Below, in pieces: positions 44,654 through 55,247 of a DNA stretch of 64,000 nt (within the stretch, counting starts at the first letter, position 1; the number at the start of each line of letters is the position of its first letter). The notes under the pieces are model-generated. The model was not told the origin of the DNA and ran no database searches. It saw only the letters and a list, made by a program, of their open reading frames with translations. The stretch is taken from positions 79,335,127 through 79,399,126 of the forward strand of contig CM077023.1 of assembly GCA_039090855.1 (NCBI GenBank), written 5' to 3'. The position numbers and the translations under genes are program-made. This DNA comes from Macrothele yani. Taxonomy: Eukaryota > Arthropoda > Arachnida > Araneae > Macrothelidae.

Positions 44654-45288
44654 AGAGATGGAAACGGGTCACACGGGTCGACAATTTCTAGCTGGTCAAA
44701 CGGGTCGGGTCAAGGTGTTCCTGACCCGATTTCGACCCGGCTTTATTACCGTTTTATTTTTGAAAAAAAAAAAAAAAAACGAGAGAATGCTTCAAAGAAA
44801 AATGCGCACTGTGGGATTTCGTTGGTCAATACTGGTACCCGCGGAGTGAAAAAAATTTATCATACAATGTGAAAGAAGATTGTACTCAAAAGGAAAAGTG
44901 TCCCTTCCTTTTGAGACACAATGACGAAAACAGCATATCCACATTCTGGGCACTTTCAACTCATCATAAACTTGTGAAAATTGTTGTTGCTGTGAAACAT
45001 ATTCTGAAGCTTCATATGCTAACAAGAAAACAGCAAAAACTGAAATTAAATATACAAGTAGCTTAATTCAAAAATTTTGAATGTAGCGCCATCAAAATTA
45101 AATGGAGCAGCCTTGACATTTCTGCGGAGGGCCTTTTTGACTCTCGTAGATGTGTTTGAAGACATGTGTAAAACAGTTGGATTTTGTCTTGCAAGTGAAG
45201 GACGAGAGTTTCAATAATTCCTGTAAATAAAGGAATAAATTATACGTTCCTATAATACATCTGTTTGATTTCTATATAACCTAAGATA
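44654..45288. other. No gene recognised; ACGGGTC-rich patch
   Basis: At 44656-44745 the words ACGGGTC and GACCCG recur in both orientations, then an A run at 44763-44780. This may be the end of another DNA transposon, but no partner end was found. Confidence 0.35.
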
Positions 45289-46978
45289 TAAAGATAGCAA
45301 AGGGACATCTCAGTAAGAGAAGAAAACAGATTATGGCTCTGAGAAAAGAAGATGGTTCTGTAACAAGAAATAGAGGCGAAATCTTGACAAGAGTGAAAGA
45401 TTTCTACTCCATATTATATGAAAGGGATGATACATCTACTCCAGACGTCATGAAAGGTACCAGTACCAGAGTTCTTCCAGTCCTCCCAGCAGAAGTTGCA
45501 CATGCAATCAAGAACATGAAGCGGAGGAAAGCTCCAGGAGAAGATGGAATTACTGTAGACATCATACAAGAAGCAAGTGGAGAAATCGAAACAGTACTCG
45601 CCCAAATTTTCACTCGATGTCTTAATGAAAGGAAGATTCCTGAGGATTGGAACAACGCTACAATGATCCTGCTACATAAAAAAGGTGATATTCAGGATCT
45701 CAGGAACCACAGACCTATCAGCCTCCTATCAGTGGTTTATAAAATCTTCACTAAAGTTCTTTCACACCGTTTGAAGGTAACACTGGACATGGCTCAACCG
45801 AGAGAAATAGCTGGATTCACGAGTGGCTACAGCACAATAGATCATATCCACGTACTGAGAGAACTAATTGAAAGAGCGAGGGAATATGAACTTCCATTGT
45901 GCATGGCTTTTATCGATTATGAAAAAGCTTTTGATTCGGTGAAACCATCAGCAGTTACAATGGCTCTGAAATCCTGCGGTATTGAAGATGCATATATTAA
46001 TATTATTAATAACATCTATGAAAATGCAAGTGCAAAGTTTCGGCTGTTTGAAAATACAACACACATAAAAATTCGAAAGGGAGTGAGACAAGGTGTCACC
46101 ATATCTCCGAAGCTCTTTAATGCCACATTGGGAAATGTCTTTCAATCACTGAACTGGGAAAACAAAGGGATAAAGGTTAATGGAGATTATCTACCCACCT
46201 TCGTGTTGCTGATGACGTAGTCATTTTTGCAACTACCCCATCAGAGCTGCAGAATATGATCCAGGAACTTGCTGACAAGAGTAATGAAGTGGGATTCAAA
46301 ATGAACTTTCAGGAGACAAAAGTGATGTTCAATGCTTTTACAAGAAATGAAGATTTATCGATTGATGGAGAAAAGCGGGAGATAACAGACACGTACGTTT
46401 ATCTTGGACAGCAGATATCAAGTGAAGGTGACATTGATGAAGAAATTAATCGGCGTACAAAACTTGCCTGGAGAGCTTTTGGAAGAAACAACATAATTTT
46501 CAAGAGCAATATGCCATTATGTCTTAAAAGAAAAGTGTTTGATCAATGCATCCTTCCAGTGCTTACGTACGTGCAGAGACGTGGACCTTAACTAAAAGAG
46601 ACATACAAAGGCTGCAGACAACTCAAAGAAGCATGGAGAGGTGCTTGCTTGGTGTAACCAGGAGAGATAAGAAGAGGAACTCGTGGATCCGAAAAATGAC
46701 AAGAGTGGAAGACATCATGATCAGAGTTAAATCCCTGAAATGGCAATGGGCTGGGCATACTGCCAGAAGGATAGGCCATTGATGAACTGCCGAAATTTTA
46801 GATTGGATTCCAAAGGACAGGAAAAGACCCAAAAGAAGACCACATGGGAGATGGGTGGATGAAATTCGAAAGTATGCGGGAGTGACATGGAGGAGACTGG
46901 CACAAGACAGACCTTTGTGGAGGAAACTTGGGGAGACCTTCATCCAACAGTGGATTGATAATGGTTGACAATGATGAT
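45289..46978 (+). mobile_element. RTE retrotransposon, copy E (5'-truncated)
   Basis: It begins abruptly within the coding region at AAAGATAGCAAAGGGACATC and ends with the short GATGATGA tail at 46970-46979. 5' truncation is the normal outcome of incomplete target-primed reverse transcription. Confidence 0.9.
45333..46965 (+). pseudogene. RTE reverse transcriptase, copy E
   Basis: Open from MALRKEDGSVTRNRGEILTR through LLHKKGDIQDLRNHRPISLL, FIDYEKAFDSVKPSAVT and TISPKLFNATLGN to 46220. There a deletion shifts the frame just before the catalytic box (LRFADD is read as LPTFVLLMT). The correct frame resumes with MIQELADKSNEVGFKMNF, shifts again at about 46570 (TYVQRRGP) and carries a TGA at 46780 after RRIGH. 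The endonuclease is absent through truncation. Its residue pattern (DEEINRR, LCMAF) is nearer copies A and B than C and D. Confidence 0.88.
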
Positions 46979-47708
46979 GACCCAACGGATGTACCACGGC
47001 ACTCCTTAAACTGCGTGTATCTGATAATCCAAATCCCCTAAATCCATCGAGAAATTCTCAGCAAATGAGGGGAAACTGATACCGTGAAAAAATACATGGT
47101 GTTTGCAATTTGTGTAAAGTACCCTAATTACTGAAGTAAGTTTACTTATGTCTCTGCGTTTCTTGTTTGCTACCTCTAAGTAAATTATTCCTTAGAATTC
47201 TGTTACATATATGCACTGCTTTTATACAGCAAGAAAATGTTTTTCATCATGCATCCTTTTATTATTAAGTATTGTGCTCTTTCGCCCGTTTGATTGGCGT
47301 TCAGCCTTACGAAAGTGTCATTTATGTGGCCCATTTGTAATTTCTTTCGTTCTGTAACTACCCCTTTTCTTATGAAAGTAACGTGGAATACCCGCAAAAT
47401 ATTTACTGTTGTTTCGAAGAATTTTTCGCGCTCATGAATATCTCATCCTTCGAGCCGTTTACCATGTCTAATTTATGGACTCTGGGTTCAGAAAAAGGAA
47501 AGTACAAACGAGTCTCCTAGTAACCATACACATGCTAGAGTTACCTAATAATTATTCAACCTCTGATAATGTCTCATAGCAAGAAATTATAATTGGGAAC
47601 AACAATTTCCACTCATTCTCGAAACTTTAAGAACAATACGGACGTAGGGCTTGGATACTGATTTCTTCAGAAATGCTAGGACTTTTAATCAATCGGTGAA
47701 GACGGCAT
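46979..47708. other. No gene recognised
   Basis: No domain-bearing frame or named repeat. A minus-strand frame at 47203-47397 has no recognisable motif. Confidence 0.5.
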
Positions 47709-47795
47709 GCCGGCACCGGTGGCGCAGTGGTCTAAGCAATGGCTTCTGATCATTCGTCCGAGATGGGTCCGATTTCGAATCCCGGTGAGGTGTTT
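47709..47795 (+). repeat. SINE-A head (tRNA-like part only)
   Basis: It has an exact A box TGGCGCAGTGG, the ATTCGTCCGAGATGGGTCC middle and the B-box region TTTCGAATCCCGG. The SINE body does not follow, so it is 3'-truncated. A real tRNA is unlikely because the acceptor stem does not close. Confidence 0.75.
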
Positions 47796-49156
47796 CAAAA
47801 ACTGCAATTTTAAAATTATACTGGAATTTTTCTACAACGATCGCCTAGAGAAACGTGCCCCCTTGTACATACAGATATATAAGAAAACACGGCGTTGTGT
47901 TTCACCTTTATCCCTTCACTGGAATGATGGAGGAAATAAAGGTGCCGCTCGTGAAATTAGTATTATTATGAACATGCAAGAATTCCTTAGTTATCCTAAC
48001 CTGGGTGCAATTATAAGAAAATACGACATCCTGAAGAGGAACTGATATCATTAACAAATTTAATTATGAGGAATCAGTGAAATGTTCAGGAACACAAAGT
48101 AATTTTTGTGTAAGTGCAGCCGTTATTAGACTTATTATCATTAATTTTCTTATTACCATTTAAGCAGTACTTCACTTGACCTTAAGCAACCCTATATCAA
48201 CAACAAACTCATTAATACACTAATTCACAAAAGAGATGTTATTTATGACACTTAGACTTTATCCATAGACATCGTTCTCTACTACGCTATATTCATCCCT
48301 ATATAAAACCTGTACTATTTTTAGTATCTCCTTATTTTCTCTTTCCTAAAACACCTTTGTCTTATACTCGATCCTAAATGATTCACCTAACCAACTGGGG
48401 TTTGCCAACGTTTGAGCAAGACAAGAATCACACCTCCACGTGTTCCATTCAGGGCATCAAGATTGTCAAGCAGGAACATGCATTACAACAGAGGAAGAAA
48501 AAATAACTTATCTTGCTTTCTCCGGACCGTCGATCCTTGGAACTTGGATATCTCGTTCTTTGTCAACTTGGCCTCTTCATCGAACATCGGGATTGCCAAT
48601 CTATCTTTCCTCTCCTCCTGACTGGATTAATACGCTCTACTTGAGGACTCTAACGCGAATCATCTCCTCGGCGCCTCACAGTAGAATGCCTCACTCAACT
48701 CTTCTGCTCATGTCTTCCTCAACTTAGGGGGATCGCCTAAAAATTTTCTTTTCTTCTGGGTTAGCGCCCGGAGGCTAAAACAATAAATACTAGTCCTTGG
48801 GTTTTTTTTGCTCCCCGCTTCTAGGGAAACTGGTGCATTCTTCCTATTCCACGAATCTGCAGTAGCATATGGCCCTGGAAGGGGTGACCTTATAACATAG
48901 TGCTCAAAGAGGTAAGGCAACAACAACGCTAGACGGCTTCTAGTCCCCCGACAATAGTCTAACTATGGCCATCCGAGGGATTTACTCCTTAATGGCAAAG
49001 ATGCGTGCGTATTCACATACCATGTCCTCATCTGGGACCTAGTCTTATAATGCCTTTCATTCGCATGTTAGATGTGTTTTTTTTAAAACAGGCAAGCACT
49101 GTGCCTGAATTTGAATAGATGTGAATGGACCTGGGGAACAACACATGCCGTTTCGG
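47796..49156. other. No gene recognised
   Basis: No named repeat or domain. Frames of 60-110 codons here lack recognisable motifs. Confidence 0.5.
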
Positions 49157-49257
49157 CGAAGGAATTTTCCTTTGTTACCGGGTTCCAAAAACACCACGTG
49201 TAGGATACCTCGACGAAGGAATCTTCCTTTGCTACAGGGTTCCAAAAACAACACGTG
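49157..49257. repeat. Tandem repeat, 2 x about 57 bp
   Basis: CGAAGGAATTTTCCTTTG at 49157 recurs as CGAAGGAATCTTCCTTTG at 49214. Both units run on to GGGTTCCAAAAACA and CACGTG. Confidence 0.8.
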
Positions 49258-49301
49258 CATGTTTTTCAAAATTTATCTATATCATTTTTTCATACAACAG
49301 A

Positions 49302-49435
49302 GGCATGGATGCTGTGTTTGTCTTACGGCTCTGGCTCTCTCCCTTCCCTGGAACCAGTGGCCCTAAATTAGGGACGGGCAACTGCTTATAGCCCACCAAG
49401 TTGCTCACGGTGGTCGTTAAACCTCCGATCAAAAG
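49302..49435 (+). repeat. SINE-A body, 5'-truncated
   Basis: From GAGGCATGGATGCTGTG through GGAACCAGTGGCCCTAAATT to GCTCACGGTGGTCGTTAAAC and an A-rich tail. The tRNA head is missing. Confidence 0.85.
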
Positions 49436-50661
49436 AAAGAAGACAAAAAGACGCCACTTTTTTTAATCCGGAGCTCGTGTTCATTTTACATCGGTCACTG
49501 TTAATATTTCTTCCAAGTTATTTCTTTAAATATTTGAAATCCCAGTGTATGCGTTTCATTGAAAGCTAACAGCCCGCAGGAAAAACGAAGTTGAAAATAA
49601 ATATACCCATTATGGATAACGTAACATTCAGCCTAGATGGGTCTGTTAATCGATGTAACGTTTCTTTGTGGTTGAGTGACCAGGTTTCTCTCTCAGTCGA
49701 AGAAACAACGTCTCTTTCCTCTCCTATTAACCTTGAACGACAGGTTCAAAATTGGCAATTATGTTATCTACAATAGACATCTTGACAAGATGAAGCATTT
49801 CGTTCTTTATTTTGCTGTGTAATCTATAAAAAAATAAATAGAGAGGAAGACGTGTTAATACGATATGATACAAAAAAGGGCATTTGTTGGCGCCGAAGTA
49901 TTAATTGGTTAAACTAAGGGCACCTTTTGTCAGCTAACAGCCAATAGAAATCGTTTTCGTTCACTCTGTTCCTTTCTGCCTTCTTGGTTGGTAGCACGTG
50001 ATTTCTTCCCTTCAACCTCCCAGGGTCGCTTTACAACGCGCAATCAGTAATCCTGTTGTTGCTGATACAAGTTTTATGGGTATTCTACTTGTTACATGAC
50101 ATTCCCACGGAGGAGGACGAAGCAAAGAAGAAATAAGGGAATCGGCGCTCAGCATTTACGCTTAACAAACCTTAGCGAATCTGAAACGATTTCTCTTTCT
50201 GACGTTAGGACCAGACAAATGGCTGCCCGTAAGGGAGGTGGGGCTTTTTTCTTTGTGCACCCCAGTTGGAGTCACAAAAGCAGAGTAAGTTTCTAAAGCA
50301 TGCCTGGGGTGCGTTAGATTTATTAGCCAACCAAAGTGGAGAGTAGAATTGAAATTAAATATAGACTAATCAAAGTGGGAGGGGTTCCCTTCTTATTTCC
50401 TTCTGTGAAATGGGGAAATAAACCAGTTTCATATTTAATATTCTCAGAGTACGACATCCTGGAATAAATCCATTCACATATCCTAACAGCATTAAACATC
50501 CTGACAATGGCGGATTCAGAGGTGCCTATAACAGATTTTCTCTATCAAATTAAGCTGGATCGCAAATAATTAATTTTACATTGATTGATTTTGTTTCCAG
50601 ATTTTCGTGAAAATTTTCACAACTGCTAAACTTTGTTATGAATTTGGAAATGAAATATTCT
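49436..50661. other. No gene recognised
   Basis: No domain-bearing frame or named repeat was found in this stretch. Confidence 0.45.
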
Positions 50662-50871
50662 CCCCCGTTCCCAGTAGCACCGTGGTTTAAGCGCTACTAG
50701 ACTCTGACAAGTTCGTCCGAGCTCGAGTCGTTAATGAGGCATAGCTGGTGTGTTGACTCAAGATTCGTACGCAATATTAGTAATATAGATCTAAGCTGTC
50801 TCACCGTACGATAAAAACACCAAGTCTCCAAACTGCAAACCAAAAACATTTATTTACATCTACAGATTAAA

Positions 50872-50930
50872 AACTCGGCAAAAAGCTAGCGCTTTCGGAG
50901 ATCGCATGTCTCCATCAGCTGGCCCCGAGT
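50872..50930 (-). ncRNA. Hammerhead-ribozyme-like fold (left arm)
   Basis: On the minus strand ACTCGG (50925-50930) can pair with CCGAGT (50875-50880) to close the structure. The junction holds CTGAT, then a hairpin GGAGA/TCTCC with loop CATGCGA, then GAAA, then a small AGC/GCT hairpin. CUGAUGA...GAAA flanking such a hairpin is the hammerhead core. Here the GA of CUGAUGA is absorbed or lost, so this is a non-canonical, probably inactive version. Penelope-like elements are known to carry hammerhead motifs in their pLTRs. Confidence 0.4.
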
Positions 50931-50940
50931 GCCACAAGAC

Positions 50941-51252
50941 ATGACCATGAGTAGAGGATTATAGGAAGGGAGTGTCTGACCCCAGGTCTTAAACAACCCT
51001 TAGAAATAGGAAGCTAGGAGATTTGGGCTAGAGTGCCCGATAGGAAAGTGACACGGAAGCGAAGTTGAAAGGGGGAGGAAGACTCCCTTATTTATTACCG
51101 GGGGGCTAGTACCCGGGGTCCGACGGCTTAACGTGCCCATCCGACACACGGCGGGTATTTTTAGTGGATCAAGCGTTCGTACCTGCCTGGGATCGAACCT
51201 GAGGTCCTTTCCGTGGTAGTCACGAACGTTGCCCACTCCGCCACCCGCGGCC
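50941..51252 (-). repeat. SINE-B copy nested in the palindrome, 11-bp TSD
   Basis: It is bounded by perfect TGCCACAAGAC repeats (50930-50940 and 51253-51263). The minus-strand head has A box TGGCGGAGTGGGC and B box GGTTCGATCCC, followed by the body words GTGTCGGATGGGCACG and ACCCCGGGTAC, and the 3' end toward 50941. At 312 bp it is a full-length member of the second tRNA-derived SINE family. The protein-like frames within it are shadows. Confidence 0.85.
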
Positions 51253-51718
51253 TGCCACAAGACAAGCACCGCCGATCAGATATATACAGCTCACCGTTGC
51301 CCACAATGCAACACGATACCAACCAGTATCGTGTTGCACAGTACCCCCCTCCCCCCATGCCGACCTATGTACCTAGCCCATGGCGAAGACTGGTTACCAC
51401 CCAAAGGACATACACGGATGAGGGACACTGAGTTGCAGTTGAACCTTTTCTAATGTAGTTTTTTAAATTAATATGTATTATTGGTTTTTTTTTGGTATGT
51501 TTTCAGGTTTTTAATTTTTAATGTTTGGGAGGGGGAGGGAGAGAGAGGGGTGGTTGAGTGTGGTGGTGGGGGAGTTTAAAATAATGTGTGTCTTTTTTAT
51601 TTCCGGTGTGGGGAAGGGGGGGAGGGGGTATTGTGCAACACGATACTGGTTGGTATCGTGTTGCATTGTGGGCAACGGTGAGCTGTATATATGTATCTGA
51701 TCGGCGGTGCTTGTCTTG

Positions 51719-51780
51719 TGGCACTCGGAGCCAGTTGATGGAGACATGCGATCTCCGAAAGCGCTAGCTTTCTGCCGATT
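51719..51780 (+). ncRNA. Hammerhead-ribozyme-like fold (right arm)
   Basis: Inverted partner of the left-arm motif, on the plus strand. It keeps GGAGA/TCTCC, GAAA and the AGC/GCT hairpin, but CTGAT is TTGAT and the closing stem is weakened (ACTCGG against CCGATT). It is more decayed than the left copy. Confidence 0.35.
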
Positions 51781-51994
51781 TTTTAATCTGTAGATGTAAA
51801 TAAATGTTTTTGGTTTGCAGTTTGGAGACTTGATGTTTTTATCGTACGGTGAGACAGCTTAGATCTATATTACGAATAGCTGGTGTGTTTGTCTTACGGT
51901 AGTGGCCCTCCCCTGAACTAGTGGCCCGAAATTAGGCAAGGGCAATTATTTAAAGGCCTTAGGTTTGTTCACGGTAGTCCGTAAACCCCGAAAG

Positions 51995-53125
51995 AATGAA
52001 ATGTTCTATTGATCTAATTTCAGGTAAATGAGAAAAAAAGAAAAATCATGAAATCTTCGGAATCATTTCTATTTCGAGCAGAGTTTTGAGTGACTTATTT
52101 TGAGCAACAGAAAATACTCAGTTTTTCAATTTCAATATTAGACACGTACGAAAGCAATATATTGATTGTACGAAGGTCGCTCTGGGTCTGTGGAACCGAT
52201 TTGCGGGAGCGAGTTTGTAGCGACCACTATGCAAATCAAATTCGTGTCAAGGTATAAAAGGATCTAGAAGCTCATCTTGGAGGGGGATGTGCTCCGGTCT
52301 GAAAACAAGAGAAAGAGAGACTTTAGGGAGTTCACACACATTTTGAACTTGAAACGTTGCCCCTTTCTGGCATCGCAAGGCTTTTTAAAAAAAATTCCAT
52401 TAACAAATTGTTCTAAATTTTTAAATCACAAACCGCGAGCGAGTACTGAAAAATCGGCACTATTTTCATGGCGTCCAATTGCCTACTTTTCGAAGAAACC
52501 AGCTAGATGCTTTTTAAATCTCACGTCGGATAAAATCTTCCAAAATAAAGTTTGATCCCTTCCACTCAGATGGGTTAATTTAACAGAAAAATTTCCAGCT
52601 TGGAAATTTTTTGCTTGTTTTTGTTTATGGCACAATCGAGGTACGTACTTCGCTCTGTCTTCCACGCTGTCTCACACACACACTTCAAATTCTACCCCAC
52701 ATGGTGACTTTCCCTGCTTCCAATTAGTAATGATGCTAGACAATAAAATTAAAAAAAAAAGACAGAACAAAGCTCACTTGTCGTTGCTTTTCATGATCAA
52801 TCAAAATCTCTTTTCACTTCGGGTCTCACCTTTCTCAGTTTCTGAACATCTAGCTTTTTTTTTTTTTTTTTATGTGCTGAAGCTTTAGAATAGAACATTT
52901 TATTTCCAATTTACAGCAAATTTCATTTGTCATGACAACTTAAACCTGTGAATTTATTAATGTAATTTTACAGAAACAAATGTGTTAACTATTTAGATAT
53001 TGACCATTTGAAAAGGAAAAACCTGCGTTGGGGGTTGGCAATCGGCCCACGATGGATCAGCTACTGCGCCAAGATAACTTTTAAGTGTGGAATGCCGTAA
53101 ACCATTATAGTCTAACACAGACCAC
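51995..53125. other. No gene recognised
   Basis: AT-rich stretch with a T run at 52856-52871. A TATAAAAGG word at 52252-52260 has no coding partner that I can support. Confidence 0.45.
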
Positions 53126-53335
53126 AGAGGACAGGGCCTCAGATGGTTTAGTGGTCAGCGCTTCTGCCTACTGACGAGAGGATCCCCGGATAGATCCCAG
53201 GTAGGTTAGAAGCGTTATATCAGTTAAGTGTGCGTCGGATGGACACGTTAAGTCGTCGGTGCTGCGCCCCCCCCCCCCCACCACTCGTTAAAAATAAGGG
53301 AACCTATTCCTTCCCCCACAGCCCGTTTGTCTCTC
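53126..53335 (+). repeat. SINE-B variant
   Basis: A-box-like TGGTTTAGTGGTCAGCG and a B-box-like GATAGATCCCAGG lead into GTGCGTCGGATGGACACG, TTAAGTCGTCGG and AAATAAGGGAACC, the SINE-B body order. A C run interrupts it at 53268-53279. Confidence 0.7.
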
Positions 53336-53859
53336 CCTGACTACTAATGCGTATTTGACGTCAGTTGCATCGGCTGCTTTAACTAGTATAGTGTGATACT
53401 TTTTGTGTGTGTCTCTCTCTACCTACTTTCGTATGGTGAGACTCTAGGTTCCACCTAATGTACCTAAATTTCTGATACTCGGCCCAAAAGACTGTTTCAG
53501 TCCTAGTTAAGTCGAGTCTATACCTTTTCTGTGGGTCTAAACTATACACGAATTGCAGAGTTAGGGAGACCACAGAGGAGAAGACATAGATGTTGAATTC
53601 TCGTTTTGTAATTATCCCCCAGTGTCGTCATGAAATTATGTTAGCGTGTCACGTGACAGGGCATCTCTTGCTAAATAAGTCGCATTGCAGATGGAGTTAC
53701 AAAGTTTTGAAAAAAAAAAAAGCTGGACTTGCTCGGGAACTATTACGGCGCATTAGTTCTATGTTCGGCCACCTGCGAGTTGTTCTATTGAGATCTTCTG
53801 GGAACAAAATGTTTTCACTGGTCTCTATGGAAAATTTATGACATAGAAGATGCCTCTAG

Positions 53860-54030
53860 GGTCGCGGATGGCCTTGTGGTTAACACATCCACCTACCGAC
53901 CCAAAGGACTCGAGTTGGTCGTATCATGTTCTGTTGAATCACAAAATATGCGTTGGGATGGGCACGTTAAGTCGTCAGACCATGAGTACTGTGCCTCCCC
54001 CCGTTAAAATTAAGGGAATCTGCTTGACAA
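53860..54030 (+). repeat. SINE-B copy, diverged
   Basis: GGATGGCCTTGTGGTTAAC gives the A-box region, then TTGGGATGGGCACGTTAAG, TCGTCAGACC and AAATTAAGGGAATCTG, the SINE-B body words. The B box is degraded. Confidence 0.65.
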
Positions 54031-54067
54031 AAAGGAAACAGCAGGAGTTCATTGTAAGATGGATTGG

Positions 54068-54285
54068 GCCACCCGGGTGGCGCAGTGGTCTAAGCGATGG
54101 CTACTGACCATTCATCCAAGATGGGTCCGGGTTCGAATCCCAGCGAGGCATGGATGTTGTGTTTGTCTTATGTCGCTGGCTCTCTCCCTTCCCTGGAACC
54201 AGTGGTCCTAAATTAGGGATGGCCGACTGCTTATAGCCCACTGAGTTGCTCACGGTAGTCGTTAAACCTCCAAACAAAAAAACCC
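54068..54285 (+). repeat. SINE-A, full length
   Basis: The best reference copy in the window: A box TGGCGCAGTGG (54078), B box GGGTTCGAATCCC, GTTTGTCTTATG, TCTCCCTTCCCTGGAACC, CCTAAATTAGGGATGG, GCTTATAGCCCACTGAG, GCTCACGGTAGTCGTTAAAC and an A-rich tail. Its RNA would be transcribed by polymerase III. Confidence 0.9.
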
Positions 54286-54524
54286 CACATGGATTGGTAC
54301 TGTTCTTGCGTTACCCGGAGAGGTTGTGATAACGCTCCTCTGTCATTAACAACAGAACACTCTTGGGGTGACTTGGAGTATAGGCATTCTGCTTTCTCTC
54401 TGTCTGCTAACTTTCTCATCGTGAGCCTCAAGGTTCCACCGAATGTTACTCCCTTTCTAACACGCATCTCGAAAGGCAGTACAGCCGTAGGTAAGTCGCG
54501 TGTAAACCTTCCCTGTGGGCGATC

Positions 54525-54955
54525 GTGGTGAACGATGCCTCTAAAAATGCTCAACTTCTGGAAGAGATAGATGACGAAGACACATGTGAATATGATTCGA
54601 ATTTGTTACAGCAGCAATCACCTGTTCCAAAGGATGTAACTTTTGTCAATTACGCTAACATTGATAATGAACTTGCAATTTCATCATGCAGTAAGACAGA
54701 AATCGTCAATTAGATTTTAAAAGAAGATGAAATCGTAGATGAAGATGACGTGAATGAGTGCTTTCCTCGTTCAATAATTCCGGCAGTTCTGAAAGCAGTC
54801 GGTGTTGCAGAAACTTTGCGAATAGCGAGAATCTATCGATCATCGCATTTTTCAAGCTGTTGCACATTTAGATGCTTTCGTATTAAAAAAAACAGAAAGT
54901 CAAAACAACAAGCCGTAATAAACATATTTTTTTCAACAAATGCTAAATGTACTGC
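54525..54955 (+). pseudogene. Tigger/pogo-type transposase C-terminal remnant
   Basis: One frame encodes LLEEIDDEDTCEYDSNL and DNELAISSCSKTEIVN, then a TAG (54711), then ILKEDEIVDEDDVNECFPRS and VLKAVGVAETLRIARIY. A frame close to the end gives KKNRKSKQQAVINIFF. Acidic D/E-rich tails with a TDxEIVxxV motif and a final KQxxITDFF-like sequence are typical of Tigger/pogo transposases after their DDE domain. No catalytic core or HTH_Tnp domain is visible. The assignment is by tail pattern only and is moderate. Confidence 0.5.
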
Positions 54956-55247
54956 ATCTTTATGTTCATTAGAAATTTATGTACATGCCGTAATTCTGTT
55001 TTAACAAGGATGCAAATTCTAAAGTTATACATGTGTATTTATCAAAAAAAAAGGGGGGGGGGTTAAAATGAGGGATATTTTAAAACAAATTTCAGGTTTA
55101 TTGTTGCTGTGTAGCACTTGAAATGTAAAAAAATGTCGCATCATTAGGGAGATACAGGGAATTGCTGATTTAGAAGAAGTTCACGTTTTTTAACGTCCAG
55201 GGATTTTTATTCACTATTGCTAATTGTCATCATTACAACTAGCAATA

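Larger units (their letters stand above)
50755..51875. mobile_element. Palindromic Penelope-LTR-like insertion with 14-bp TSD
   Basis: It is flanked by perfect 14-bp direct repeats (50741-50754 and 51876-51889). The two halves are inverted copies of one sequence, roughly 250 bp per arm: TAATATAGATCTAAGCTGTC, then ACATTTATTTACATCTACAG, then AGCTAGCGCTTTCGGAGATC, and after removal of the SINE-B in the left arm GCACCGCCGATCAGATA and a 13-bp hairpin (TGCAACACGATAC). The centre (51356-51608) is unique. A variable-length target duplication and the hammerhead-like motif suggest a Penelope-type pLTR pair rather than a cut-and-paste element. No coding region remains. Confidence 0.65.
50662..51994 (+). 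repeat. SINE-A copy split by a palindromic insertion
   Basis: The left half (50662-50754) has a degenerate head (AGCACCGTGGTTTAAGCG, GTTCGTCCGAGCTCGAG). The right half resumes at 51876 with GTTTGTCTTACGG and runs through TGGCCCGAAATTAGG to GTTCACGGTAGTCCGTAAAC. The join is marked by the 14-bp word ATAGCTGGTGTGTT present at both breakpoints. It is an older, diverged SINE-A. Confidence 0.75.
53380..54530. repeat. Dispersed repeat pair (53380-53590 and 54360-54530)
   Basis: The two segments share GGTTCCACC.AATGT, AAGTCG.GT.TA.ACCTT and CCTGTGGG-type words in the same order and orientation. The two SINEs at 53860-54285 lie between them. The family is unknown to me. The ORFs here are not coding in my judgement. 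Confidence 0.45.

Noticed and set aside
44869..45066. 65-codon frame suspected as a hAT C-terminus
   Set aside because: The ERSFS and LLF motifs of the dimerisation domain are absent.
47709..47795. Possible stand-alone tRNA gene
   Set aside because: A and B boxes are good, but the acceptor and anticodon stems do not close and the sequence matches SINE-A heads elsewhere.
52252..52260. TATAAAAGG word as a promoter
   Set aside because: No recognisable gene follows within reach; a single TATA word is expected by chance in AT-rich DNA.
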